NCBI GenBank assembly: GCA_934591895.1
Contig: CAKTPP010000004.1
Coordinates: 139,746 to 203,745, forward strand
Origin: an uncultured Oscillospiraceae bacterium
Lineage (GTDB): Bacteria; Bacillota; Clostridia; Oscillospirales; Oscillospiraceae
DNA length: 64,000 nt
Direction of reading: 5' to 3'
The position numbers and the translations under genes are program-made. Below are positions 42,796-51,700 of the stretch, piece after piece. The notes under the pieces are model-generated. The model did not search any database. It had not been told where the DNA came from and saw nothing but the letters and a program-made list of their open reading frames with translations. The stretch's first letter is position 1. The number at the start of each line of letters is the position of its first letter.

Positions 42796-42871
42796 TGGAG
42801 CTGGTAGACGGACTCGAACCCCCGACCTGCTGATTACAAATCAGCTGCTCTACCAACTGAGCTATACCAGC
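42796..42871 (-). tRNA. tRNA-Thr (anticodon TGT)
   Basis: The acceptor stem is GCTGGTA/TACCAGC, D arm TAGCTCAGTTGGTAGAGCA, anticodon loop TTTGTAA with TGT, T arm GGGTTCGAGTC, discriminator T and encoded CCA. It is transcribed ahead of tRNA-Tyr. Confidence 0.95.
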
Positions 42872-42888
42872 ACAACACCGGCCTATGT

Positions 42889-42917
42889 ATCATAGCAAAA
42901 CGGCCTGTGTTTGTCAA
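42889..42917 (-). promoter_or_regulatory. Promoter of the tRNA-Thr/tRNA-Tyr operon
   Basis: On the minus strand TTGACA (42912-42917), 17 bases, TATGAT (42889-42894). Confidence 0.8.
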
Positions 42918-42957
42918 CAAAAATTTTCGGAAATTCAAAAGAAATTGGAGGAAACGG

Positions 42958-43236
42958 ATGCAACTGAAGGAACTTGCGGCGCAATACCGCGCCACGGGCT
43001 GCGCGCTGCGTGCGCGTGCGGCCGAACTGCGTCTGGAGCTGGCGGCCATGCCGCGCTCCGGCCGCGCCCGACGCGAGCTCTCTGAGCGGATCGCGCGGCT
43101 GGAGGAGATGGCGGGCGAGACGCTGCGCACGGCGGGCTATCTCGCGCATTATTACGACCCCGACAGCCGCGCGCCGTGCGCGGATTGCGTTTCGGCGCAG
43201 GGTGTGCTATACTGGCGGCATGAAACACTCAGATAG
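42958..43236 (+). CDS. Small coiled-coil protein of unknown function
   Basis: The product is 92 residues. Residues 1-60 are Ala/Arg/Glu/Leu-rich and helical (LRARAAELRLELAAMP, SERIARLEEMAGETLRTAGY). The C-terminus has HYYDPDSRAPCADC, with two cysteines that might bind metal. GGAGG precedes the ATG. It overlaps the start of the GH25 gene by 17 bases, so the two are co-translated. Confidence 0.7.
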   Translation: MQLKELAAQYRATGCALRARAAELRLELAAMPRSGRARRELSERIARLEEMAGETLRTAGYLAHYYDPDSRAPCADCVSAQGVLYWRHETLR

Positions 43237-44107
43237 AAACAGAAAGAATACCGGCGCTCCGCTGCGCCGCGCGCTGTCCGCGCTGCTCGGCGCGCTGCTG
43301 CTCTGCTCGCTGACGGGCTGCTCCGTGCGCGACCTGCACATCGGTCAGGTCGAGGTCAACACCGGCATCGCCACCGCGTGGATCACGCCGGCAAAGGGCG
43401 TGGACAAATTTGCGATCGCGGCCGAGGACTTCTCCGTCCGCGACGACGGCACCGTGACCTACACCGGCACGGCCTACCGCGCGCTGCAGGGCATCGACGT
43501 GTCCACCTTCCAGCAGGAGATCGACTGGCAGGCCGTCGCGGATTCCGGCATCGAATTCGCGTTCATCCGCGCGGGCTACCGTGGCTACGGCAAGGGAGCC
43601 ATCGTCGAAGACGACCGCTTCCGTCAGAACGTCGCCGGGGCGCGCGCCGCCGGACTGCGCGTTGGGCTGTACTTCTTCTCGCAGGCGGTCTCACCCGAGG
43701 AGGCTGCCGAGGAGGCGCAGTGGCTGGTCGATGCGGCGCACGATTTTCAGATCGATCTGCCGCTCGTGTTCGACTGGGAGAACATCGACCCGAGCTCGGT
43801 CGCCGCCGGCGACACGGTGCGCACGGCGGAGATGACCGGCGAGGACGTCACGGCCTGCGCCGCCGCGTTCTGCGCCGCGGTCGAGGACGCGAGCTATGAC
43901 GCCGCCGTCTACGGTAACCGCTGGCAGGGATACTATGACTATGACTTCACGCAGCTCAGGGACTATGCTTTCTGGGTGAGCGCGCCGGGCACGGCGGACG
44001 ATTTTTACTACGCGCACGACTTCTGGCAGTACAGCTATCAGGGCACGGTGCCGGGCATCACCGGAAATGTTGACCGTGACCTGTGGTTTGTGCCGATCAC
44101 GACGTGA
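43220..44107 (+). CDS. GH25-family lysozyme, lipoprotein
   Basis: The product is 295 residues. The lipobox in LLCSLTGCS indicates a lipid-anchored exported protein. The glycoside hydrolase 25 domain (about 85-290) has the first catalytic Asp in LQGIDVSTFQQEIDW, FAFIRAGYRGYG, and the DxE pair in LPLVFDWENID. These enzymes cut the muramic acid to glucosamine bond in peptidoglycan. It overlaps the previous gene and is followed 11 bases on by a secreted protease. Confidence 0.95.
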   Translation: MKHSDRNRKNTGAPLRRALSALLGALLLCSLTGCSVRDLHIGQVEVNTGIATAWITPAKGVDKFAIAAEDFSVRDDGTVTYTGTAYRALQGIDVSTFQQEIDWQAVADSGIEFAFIRAGYRGYGKGAIVEDDRFRQNVAGARAAGLRVGLYFFSQAVSPEEAAEEAQWLVDAAHDFQIDLPLVFDWENIDPSSVAAGDTVRTAEMTGEDVTACAAAFCAAVEDASYDAAVYGNRWQGYYDYDFTQLRDYAFWVSAPGTADDFYYAHDFWQYSYQGTVPGITGNVDRDLWFVPITT

Positions 44108-44118
44108 GGAGGCGCAGA

Positions 44119-45936
44119 ATGAAGAAACGACTTTTGACCCTGCTGCTGGCGCTCGCGCTCCTGTTTTCGCTGGCGCTGCCGGCGGCGGCGCTGCAGGCGC
44201 AGCCCGTCGAGGTCGGCAGCGCGCTGGAGCTGGCACAGGAGATGGCTGCGCCGGCATCCACGCGCCGCGGCCTGTTCCGCGCGCGCACTGCGGTGGCCGA
44301 ACCCACGCGCGTGATCGCCTTTGCAGACACGCTCACCGGCGGGTACGGCGCCGACCGTGTGCTGCATCTGGCGGCGTGGCGGGAATATGTGTTCGAATTT
44401 TCCGACGCGCAGACCGCGCAGCGCGCGCTCGAACAGCTGCGCGCGAACCCCGACGTGACGGACTGCTTCCTCGACGAGGCGTTCTCGGCGGAGGAGACGC
44501 TGTCCGGCCTCTGGGACGAGACGCCCAGCTATTCCTGGGGCGGCCGCACCATGGGCTTTACGACGCTGCGCCATCAGGCGCAGCTGCTGCTGCCCGCCGG
44601 CAGCAGCGTCACGGTCGCCGTCATCGACACGGGCGCGGACTGCACGCATGCAATGCTCCGGGGACGCGTGTCGGCCTACAGCTATGACTTTGCCAACGCA
44701 ACGGCCGACGTGACGGACATCAACGGCCACGGCACGGCCACGGCCGGACTCGTTGCCGACCTCACGCCCGACGCGGTGAACGTGATGGTGCTGCGCGTGT
44801 ATGACGACGACAACATGTCGAAGGCGTCGCGCGTGCTCACGGCGCTCGAGTATGCGCTGGAAAACGGCGCGACCGTCGTCAATCTCAGCCTCGGCTGGAC
44901 GAACGCCATCGAAAAGGGCTATACATTTTTAAATAGCGTCCTTGCGCAGGCGTATGCCTCGGGCGTGGTCGTGGTCGCGGCGGCGGGCAACCGCAGCCAG
45001 AGCAACCCCACCGGCAACGCCGACGATGTCTATCCGGCCAATCAGGAGGCGGTGCTTACAGTCTCGGGTGTGGACCGCAGCCGTTCGTTTGACAGCAGCT
45101 ACTCCTCCTCCGGCACGTCGGTGGATCTGTGTGCGCCGGGCTCAAGCGTCGTGGCCGCGGCGCCGGGCGGCGGCACCTCCGTGCGCAGCGGCACGTCGTT
45201 TGCCGCGCCCCATATCGCGGCGGCGGCGGCCTGCGTTCAGGCTGCGCAGCCGGGGCTGAGCGCCGCGGGCGTGCGCCAGATGCTCTACCGCTACGCAGAC
45301 GACCTCGGCGATCCCGGCCGGGACGACGAGTACGGCTACGGCCTGCCGGTGCTCACGCAGTATTTTCACGACCGGCTGTGTCCGGGGCAGCGCTTCCGCG
45401 ATATGCCCGCATCGGACGCATGGTCGCATGAGGGGCTGGATTACTGCATCGCCGCGGGGCTGATGTCCGGCACGTCGGAGGCTGCCGTCTCGCCGGATAT
45501 GCTCGCCACGCGCGCGCAGATCGTGCAGCTGCTCTGGGCGGCGGCCGGCAAGCCGGAGACCACGGGCACGCTGCCGTTTACCGATGTCAGCCCCGACGCG
45601 TGGTTCTATTCGGCGGTGCGCTGGGCGTATCGCACGGGGCTCGTGTCCGGCACGTCGGAGACGACCTTTGACCCCAACGCACCGATCAGGCGGCAGGACT
45701 TTGCGCTGATCCTCTACATGCAGTCCGGCAGTCCCGCGATGGTCGGCAGTACGCTCAAGGGCTTCTCGGACGCGGCGCAGGTTTCCGGTTATGCCTACGC
45801 TGCGCTCACATGGGCGGTCGAGCAGGGGCTGATCAGCGGCGTCGGCACGGAGGAGGGCACGCTGCTCATGCCGCGCGGCTATGCCAGCCGCGCACAGGTC
45901 GCGACCATCCTCATGGCCTACTGCGAAAAGAAATAA
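44119..45936 (+). CDS. Subtilisin-like (S8) serine protease with three SLH domains
   Basis: The product is 605 residues. A signal peptide (MKKRLLTLLLALALLFSLAL) is followed by a propeptide-like region and the S8 domain (about 150-420). The catalytic triad is Asp in VAVIDTGADCTHAM, His in DINGHGTATAGL and Ser in SGTSFAAPHIAAA; the oxyanion Asn lies in VVAAAGNRSQSN. The last 185 residues are three S-layer homology modules (FRDMPASDAWSHEGLDYCI, LPFTDVSPDAWFYSAVRWAY, FSDAAQVSGYAYAALTWAV). It is a cell-wall-attached protease, possibly processing surface proteins. Confidence 0.95.
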   Translation: MKKRLLTLLLALALLFSLALPAAALQAQPVEVGSALELAQEMAAPASTRRGLFRARTAVAEPTRVIAFADTLTGGYGADRVLHLAAWREYVFEFSDAQTAQRALEQLRANPDVTDCFLDEAFSAEETLSGLWDETPSYSWGGRTMGFTTLRHQAQLLLPAGSSVTVAVIDTGADCTHAMLRGRVSAYSYDFANATADVTDINGHGTATAGLVADLTPDAVNVMVLRVYDDDNMSKASRVLTALEYALENGATVVNLSLGWTNAIEKGYTFLNSVLAQAYASGVVVVAAAGNRSQSNPTGNADDVYPANQEAVLTVSGVDRSRSFDSSYSSSGTSVDLCAPGSSVVAAAPGGGTSVRSGTSFAAPHIAAAAACVQAAQPGLSAAGVRQMLYRYADDLGDPGRDDEYGYGLPVLTQYFHDRLCPGQRFRDMPASDAWSHEGLDYCIAAGLMSGTSEAAVSPDMLATRAQIVQLLWAAAGKPETTGTLPFTDVSPDAWFYSAVRWAYRTGLVSGTSETTFDPNAPIRRQDFALILYMQSGSPAMVGSTLKGFSDAAQVSGYAYAALTWAVEQGLISGVGTEEGTLLMPRGYASRAQVATILMAYCEKK

Positions 45937-45948
45937 GATAAGGTATCA

Positions 45949-45990
45949 ATACCCCCGCCGCAGCTCTGCGAGCTGCGGCGGGGGTATTTT
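45949..45990 (+). terminator. Intrinsic terminator between the protease and the convergent gene
   Basis: A 15-bp ACCCCCGCCGCAGCT/AGCTGCGGCGGGGGT stem followed by ATTTT. Confidence 0.88.
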
Positions 45991-45999
45991 GCGTCCGGC

Positions 46000-46446
46000 T
46001 TATTCCTCCGGTGCGGGCTCCTCGGTCACTTCGACCTCGATGTCCTGCGGGTCGATGACCTCCTCCGCGTCGATGGTGTGCAGATCCGGCGCGGGGCGGT
46101 ATTCCTTCGCGGCGGCGCGCAGCTCGTCCATCTGCGCCTCCATCTCGGCGACGTGGGCGTTGGCATCCGTCACCTGCTGGCAGAGCTCGGCGAGGAAGGC
46201 GTCGGCCGTGTCGTGGTAGTTTTCGTAGTACAGGCGGCCAATCTCGGTGTAGGTGCGCTTGACGCGCTCAAGCTCGGCGTTGCAGTCCACGGTCAGGCGC
46301 GTCATGCGCGAGGCGTACTTGGCGCGCTCGCCCACGGTGTGCGCAGCGCCGGCGACCTTGTCACGCATCTCGTCGCTGACGGCCTTGCCAGCTGCGTCAA
46401 CGACCTTGTCCTTCAGGCTGCTGAACATGTCACGATAGTCTTTCAT
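46000..46446 (-). CDS. Cytoplasmic coiled-coil protein of unknown function
   Basis: The product is 148 residues. The N-terminal half resembles phasin- or YtxH-like helices (MFSSLKDKVVDAAGKAVSDE, KYASRMTRLTVDCNAELERV). The middle is a coiled coil (YYENYHDTADAFLAELCQQV onward) and the end is an acidic tail (EVEVTEEPAPEE). Similar small proteins are common in Clostridia, but no function is established. GGAGG precedes the ATG. Confidence 0.75.
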   Translation of the reverse strand: MKDYRDMFSSLKDKVVDAAGKAVSDEMRDKVAGAAHTVGERAKYASRMTRLTVDCNAELERVKRTYTEIGRLYYENYHDTADAFLAELCQQVTDANAHVAEMEAQMDELRAAAKEYRPAPDLHTIDAEEVIDPQDIEVEVTEEPAPEE

Positions 46447-46491
46447 GGGTCAAAACCTCCTTGAACTGAAATGAAACGGTATGCATGGAGC

Positions 46492-47361
46492 TCAGGCATC
46501 CTGCTGCGCCTCGCCGCGTTCGCGGTCGACGTAGCGCGGCGGATGCCGGAGCTTTCCTGTGCAGAGCAGCGCGAGCACGACGGCAGCGGCGGCCGCCGAT
46601 ACGCCGGCCAGCAGCTGGCTGACGCGGATGCCCGTGCCGGTGATGTAGAGGCTGTCGGTGCGCAGCCCCTCGATGAGCGCGCGGCCGATACCGTACCACA
46701 CGGCGTAGAGCAGGATCCATTCGCCGTCAAACCTGCGCTCATGCTTCCGGAACCAGAAGTGCAGCATCAGAAAGCCCGCAAAGTTCCACAGGCTCTCGTA
46801 GAGAAACGTCGGGTGTACGTACACGGTCTCACGGCCGGGCAGCGTCAGCCCCATGCGGGAGAAGGCCGTGGTCTCGCGGCCGAAGGCCTCGCGGTTGATG
46901 AAGTTGCCCCAGCGGCCGATGCACTGCCCGATGAGCAGACCGGGCGTGCACGCGTCGGCGACCGCGCCGAAGGGGATCTTCTTTTTCCGGCACCAGACGA
47001 CGCCGGTCAGGATACCCGCGATCACGCCGCCGTAGATGGCGAGTCCGCCCTCCCAGATCTTGAACACATTGAGCGGCTGTTCGCGGTAGTCGCTCCACTG
47101 GAAGATGACATAGTACAGCCGCGCGCCGATGATGGCCAGCGGGATCATCCAGATGAGAAAATCGTAGAGCGTGTCCGGCTCGATGCCGCAGCGGCGGCAG
47201 TGCCGCGCGCAGTAGAGCATGGCGAGGATGAAGCCCACGGCGATGATCACGCCGTACCAGTAAAACGTGTGGCCAAAGAGCGTGAACGACGCGCTCGGAC
47301 AGATGCTCCAGTCGCCGAGCAGGGGAAAGCTGATGGAAGCGTCACGCATCATCGTCGGCAT
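46492..47361 (-). CDS. lgt: Prolipoprotein diacylglyceryl transferase
   Basis: This 289-residue seven-helix membrane enzyme adds diacylglycerol to the lipobox cysteine of prolipoproteins. The signature is clear: GGLAIYGGVIAG, then GLLIGQCIGRWGNFINREAF, and YVHPTFLYESLWNF. The ATG at 47361 is 8 bases after GGGAGG; a GTG 9 bases earlier is less likely. It lies 59 bases after yfmF on the same strand. The GH25 lipoprotein in this window is a likely substrate. Confidence 0.96.
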   Translation of the reverse strand: MPTMMRDASISFPLLGDWSICPSASFTLFGHTFYWYGVIIAVGFILAMLYCARHCRRCGIEPDTLYDFLIWMIPLAIIGARLYYVIFQWSDYREQPLNVFKIWEGGLAIYGGVIAGILTGVVWCRKKKIPFGAVADACTPGLLIGQCIGRWGNFINREAFGRETTAFSRMGLTLPGRETVYVHPTFLYESLWNFAGFLMLHFWFRKHERRFDGEWILLYAVWYGIGRALIEGLRTDSLYITGTGIRVSQLLAGVSAAAAAVVLALLCTGKLRHPPRYVDRERGEAQQDA

Positions 47362-47431
47362 CGCCGTCACCTCCCTTCGGCATCACGACCGGGAGCGCCG
47401 CCCGGATGTTTTCGGGTCGTTTATTTGCCAT
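47342..47431 (-). CDS. Possible 29-codon ORF bridging yfmF and lgt
   Basis: An ATG overlapping the last codons of yfmF opens MANKRPENIRAALPVVMPKG and ends inside the start of lgt. It could couple translation of the two genes, or be the stump of a deleted yfmH. There is no independent evidence that it is made. Confidence 0.25.
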   Translation of the reverse strand: MANKRPENIRAALPVVMPKGGDGDADDDA

Positions 47432-48710
47432 CGGCAGTCTCCTCCGTTCCCTTGAGCAGATACACGCAGTCGCACACGATGCCGGCGGCGGCAGCCGTCA
47501 CGTCGCCGCGCGTGACCTCTTCCGTGAGCGCGGCCATCTCGAGCGGGTCGATGTCCAGCCCCTGGACCGTGCGGTGGAACCAGTAGCCGGCAAGCGCCCC
47601 GGGCGCGTCGGCCTTGGCGCGCAGGTCACCGGCCGCGCTGCGGATGGCGCGGTGCAGCTCCTCGTCCGTAAAGCCGCCGCTGCGCACGGCGTCGAGCTGC
47701 GCGGTGATCTCGGCGAGCGCGCGCTCGTGATCGTCCGCGTCGATGCCGCCCGTCACGGTCAGCAGCCCCTTGTGCGTGTCCAGCTGCGAGCCGACGGTGC
47801 TGCACAGGCCGAGCCGCTCGTGCAGGCTCAAAAACAGCTTCGATGCCGCACCCCCGCCGTAGAGCGCGTTCAATACGAACAGCGCCGGCAGGTCGGGGTC
47901 TTCCATGCACGTGCCGAGGCGATAGCCCACGGCGAGCCGTGTCTGCGCGCCCGGGAGCGTCTCGGTCACATAGCGCGGCTGCTCCTCGAGCGCGTTCATG
48001 CGGATGTCCGTGCCGATGTCCTCGTCGAGCACTCCGCGCGGCATCGTGGAAAACGCGTCCGTGAGGATGCGCGCAGCGCGCTTTCCGTCTATGGAGCCGC
48101 AGTAGAAGATCTCCACCGGGCTTGATGCCAGCAGGTCGTGGTAGCGCATCGTCAGTCTGCGGTAGTGGATGCGCTCGGCGCCGCTCTCCTCGCCGAGGCG
48201 GGGCACGGCGAAATCCTCGCAGCAGCACATATGGGCGTACAGGCGCTCACGGAGATAGGTGCGCTCGTCGTTTGCGGCGGCGCGGATGCGCGCGAGCAGC
48301 TGCTCACGTTCGCTGTCAACGACGTCCGGCCGCAGCAGACCGCCGCGCGTGTTCGGGTGCAGCAGCAGGTCGGCAATGTCGGCCGCAAGCCGGGGGAACA
48401 CGTCCTCGCCGAGCGCGCCGTCGTCGGCAAATTCCGCGTCAAAGCCGATGCTCTGAATCTCGCCGCACTTGCGCACGGCCGGCGTGACGCGCGCGCCGCC
48501 GAGCCCGTCAAGCTCGGCCGCGATCGCCTCCGGATCGGGCAGCCGTGTGCAGCCGCGCCGCAGCACATACGGCAGCACGGCCGTGCAGGCGGCCGTTTCG
48601 CGCCGCAGCTGCGTCAGCAGATTCACGCTCAGCCACGCGGTCTTGAATTTCTCCGTGCGCAGGGCGGTCAGCCACACGCCGGGCAGGATCTCCGTGCGGA
48701 TGCGTTGCAT
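47421..48710 (-). CDS. yfmF: M16-family peptidase-like protein YfmF (non-catalytic type)
   Basis: The 429-residue protein has the two-domain M16 fold (LPGVWLTALRTEKFKTAWLS at the start, then TRLAVGYRLGTCMEDPDLPA and LYGGGAASKLFLSLHERLGL in the second half). It has no HxxEH zinc motif, the mark of the inactive partner (YfmF). In Firmicutes it normally sits next to the zinc-bearing YfmH and is linked with EF-P modification. Here the next gene is lgt, 59 bases away. The start MQRIRTEIL is 8 bases after AAAGGAG; an earlier in-frame ATG is unsupported. Confidence 0.85.
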   Translation of the reverse strand: MQRIRTEILPGVWLTALRTEKFKTAWLSVNLLTQLRRETAACTAVLPYVLRRGCTRLPDPEAIAAELDGLGGARVTPAVRKCGEIQSIGFDAEFADDGALGEDVFPRLAADIADLLLHPNTRGGLLRPDVVDSEREQLLARIRAAANDERTYLRERLYAHMCCCEDFAVPRLGEESGAERIHYRRLTMRYHDLLASSPVEIFYCGSIDGKRAARILTDAFSTMPRGVLDEDIGTDIRMNALEEQPRYVTETLPGAQTRLAVGYRLGTCMEDPDLPALFVLNALYGGGAASKLFLSLHERLGLCSTVGSQLDTHKGLLTVTGGIDADDHERALAEITAQLDAVRSGGFTDEELHRAIRSAAGDLRAKADAPGALAGYWFHRTVQGLDIDPLEMAALTEEVTRGDVTAAAAGIVCDCVYLLKGTEETADGK

Positions 48711-48772
48711 AGTTGCGCTCCTTTCCGAGACAGGTGTTTGCGTATTTCCTGAATACATTATTATATCATGCG

Positions 48773-51700
48773 TTACCTATCTTGGGAATAGGGTTTCGGC
48801 TGTTTTTTGCCGATGCCGCCGCCGTTGTAGGGCTTTTCATCCACGGACACGCCGTCCGGCCGCAGGCGGATCGTGTGCAGCAGCCCGCTGCCGTCGCGCC
48901 AGCGCGCGGTGCATTCCGGCCAGCCGGCCGGCAGCCGCGGCTCGGGATAGAGCACGCCGCCGCGCAGATGCAGCCCCAGCAGCTCCTCCGCCGTGATGCG
49001 CAGATACCAGCCCGCCGCGCCGGTGTACCATGTCCAGCCGGCCACACCGGCGTTGTCCCCGGCGGCGACGTCGGCCGCGAGCACATACGGCTCGCCCTCG
49101 TAGCGCGCCTGGTCGTGCGCCGCGGGCAGCACCGCGCGCAGGATCTGCGCGCCCTCGTCCGTGCGCCCCGTGCGCAGCAGCGCCATGGCCAGCCACAGCG
49201 CGCCGTGGGTGTACTGCCCACCGTTTTCGCGCAGCCCCACACCGTAGCTGCGCACGTAGCCCGTCTCGGGCGTGCGCCGCGTGATGGGCGGGTCGAACAG
49301 CCGCACGACGTTGTGCTCCCGGTCGAAGAGCCGCTCCACGGCGCTCGTGAGCGCGCGGTGCACGCGCGCGGGATCTGCGTGTGTGTCAAAGGCCGCGAAC
49401 GCCTGCGCGATCGCATCGATGCGGCACTCGGCGCTTTTTTCGGAGCCGAGCGGCTGCCCGTCGTCATAGTAGCCGCGGCGATACCACGCGCCGTCCCACG
49501 CGGCCTCGGCCGCGCGTGTGCAGCGGTCGGCGGCAAGGGAGAGCTGCCCGGCCGCGTGCCCGCCGATGAGCGCGGCAAATTTTCGCGCCGTGACGGCAAA
49601 AAACCACGTCAGCCACACGCTCTCGCCGCGCCCCTGCGCGCCCACGCGGTCGAAGGCGTCGTTCCAGTCGCCGGCGCCGATGCGCAGCAGGCCGTGCGCG
49701 CCCACGCCGCGCGCGAGCACGCACATGAAGGCACGGCGGCAGTGCTCGAGCACCGTGCCGGTCTCCGTGCCCGGCGTGAGCGGCTGGTAGCGGTCATGCT
49801 CGTGCTCCGCCAGCTCCTCGCCCGCAAGGAAGGGATATTCCGCGCTCAGGATCTGCGTGTCGCCGGTCTTTTGTGCATACTCGCACACCGCCCACGGCAG
49901 CCACAGCAGGTCGTCCGAGATGCGCGTGCGCACGCCGTGCTCGACCGCTGCGCCCGCGTGCCACCAGTGGCACACGTCCCCGGCGGAAAACTGGTGCGCG
50001 CACGCGAGACCGATCTGCTCGCGCGCAGGCCTGCTGTCAAGCAGCAGCAGGTTCACCGCGTCCTGAAGCTGGTCGCGGAAGCCGAACGCGCCGCCGTTCT
50101 GGTACAGGCTCGTGCGCGCCATCAGCCGGCAGCACAGCGTCTGATACGCTGCCCAGCCGCCGAGATAGCGGTTCATGGCCGCGTCCGGCGTCGTCATCCA
50201 CAGGCGCGACACCGCGCCCAGCCACCGCTCGCGCACCCGGTGCAGCGCGTGCATGGCCTCGTCCGGCTGCGTCAGGCGCAGGAGATTTGCGCGCGTGTCG
50301 CACCCGCACACGAGCACGCCCTGCCGCCCGACGATGCCCTCGAGCGCGAAGCAGGGGCTCAGCCCCGCGCCCGCGCGCCGGTCCATCTGCCCGCGCAGGA
50401 ACGAAAACCGGTCGCACGTCCACCCCGCGAGCGGCATGCCCGTCGCCGCGCAAACGCGCAGGGGCGTGTCCGCGCGTGCATTCTCGGCCGTGAACACGCC
50501 GCCGGAATATGCCGTCACGACGGCAGAGGCGTCCGCGTCGCGCGCGGCGCAGACGAGGTCGGTGTGCCACGTGATGCGCGCGCGCCCCGCGCACTCGATG
50601 AGCAGCACGCGTGCGTTCGCATCCTCGGGCACGAACGCCGTCACGCGCACGGACATCCCGTCCACGGTGCGCTCCCACGCCGCCCAGCCGAAGCCGTATT
50701 CCACCCGCGCGCGCCCGTCGTCATTGAAGAGCGACACCGTGCCCGTGCGTGTTGTCATGCGCAGCGTCTCCGTGCCGCGCAGCACCCACGGGTCGCACAG
50801 CCAGCGGTTGATGCGCCCGGTGTGCGCGTTGCGGTACCACAGATGCCCCGTGCCCGCGTCGGCCGCAAGAAAGCCGAAGCGCCCGTTCGTGAGCACGTTG
50901 CTCCACGCGCGCGGCGGCAGGCCGGTGAAGGATACCGTGCCGTCGGCGTCCCAGCGCACCTTGCTGCCGGTGGGCACTGTCCGCCGGTCGCCCGGCGGGG
51001 GCAGCAGCGGCAGCGTGCAGCGCGTGTGCGCCATGCCGGGGCGGACGGCCGCAGCCGCCGCTACGTCCGCGAAGGCGTCCTCCGGCACGAGGTGCACGCC
51101 GCCGGGTGCGTCCAGACAGTGTGCAAGATCGAGCGCCGCGAGCGCTCCGCGCACCGTTGTGCGCGTCGGCTGGAGGTAGTCTCCGCCGTCGGCGGTGCAC
51201 AGCGCGAGGTCGCACCGGATGCCGAGCGCGCGCAGCAGCGCCCACTGCCGCAGCACGTGCGCCTCCGGTCGCGCGCACCAGACAGGCAGGTCGCCGGAGA
51301 TGCCGTGCGCCCAGAGCGCCGGGCGCTCCAGCTGCTGCGCCGATGCATCCGGCGCGGCGGTCGGAAACAGCAGCGGCGAAATGCGCGCCATCGCGCCCTC
51401 AAGCTCCGCGTCCGTCATGCCGTACTGCGCCGCCAGCGCACCCGGCAGCGCCGCCGCCGACTCCGGCGGCAGCACGAGCGCGCGCTGCGCCGCCGCGAAC
51501 GCATCGTCCTCGTGCGCGCCCACACCGAGCGCAAAGCGCACGCGCCACGGCGTGTCTGGCGGCGTGTGCACCGCAACGCGTACCTGCACACACCCCGCGC
51601 GCAGCCAGCCGGGGATCGGCCCCTCGGCGCAAAAGTCCGCCTGCCGGTCGCATACGGCGCACAGCCATGTCTCCGGCTTCTCGCCGCGCCCGAGCCGGCG

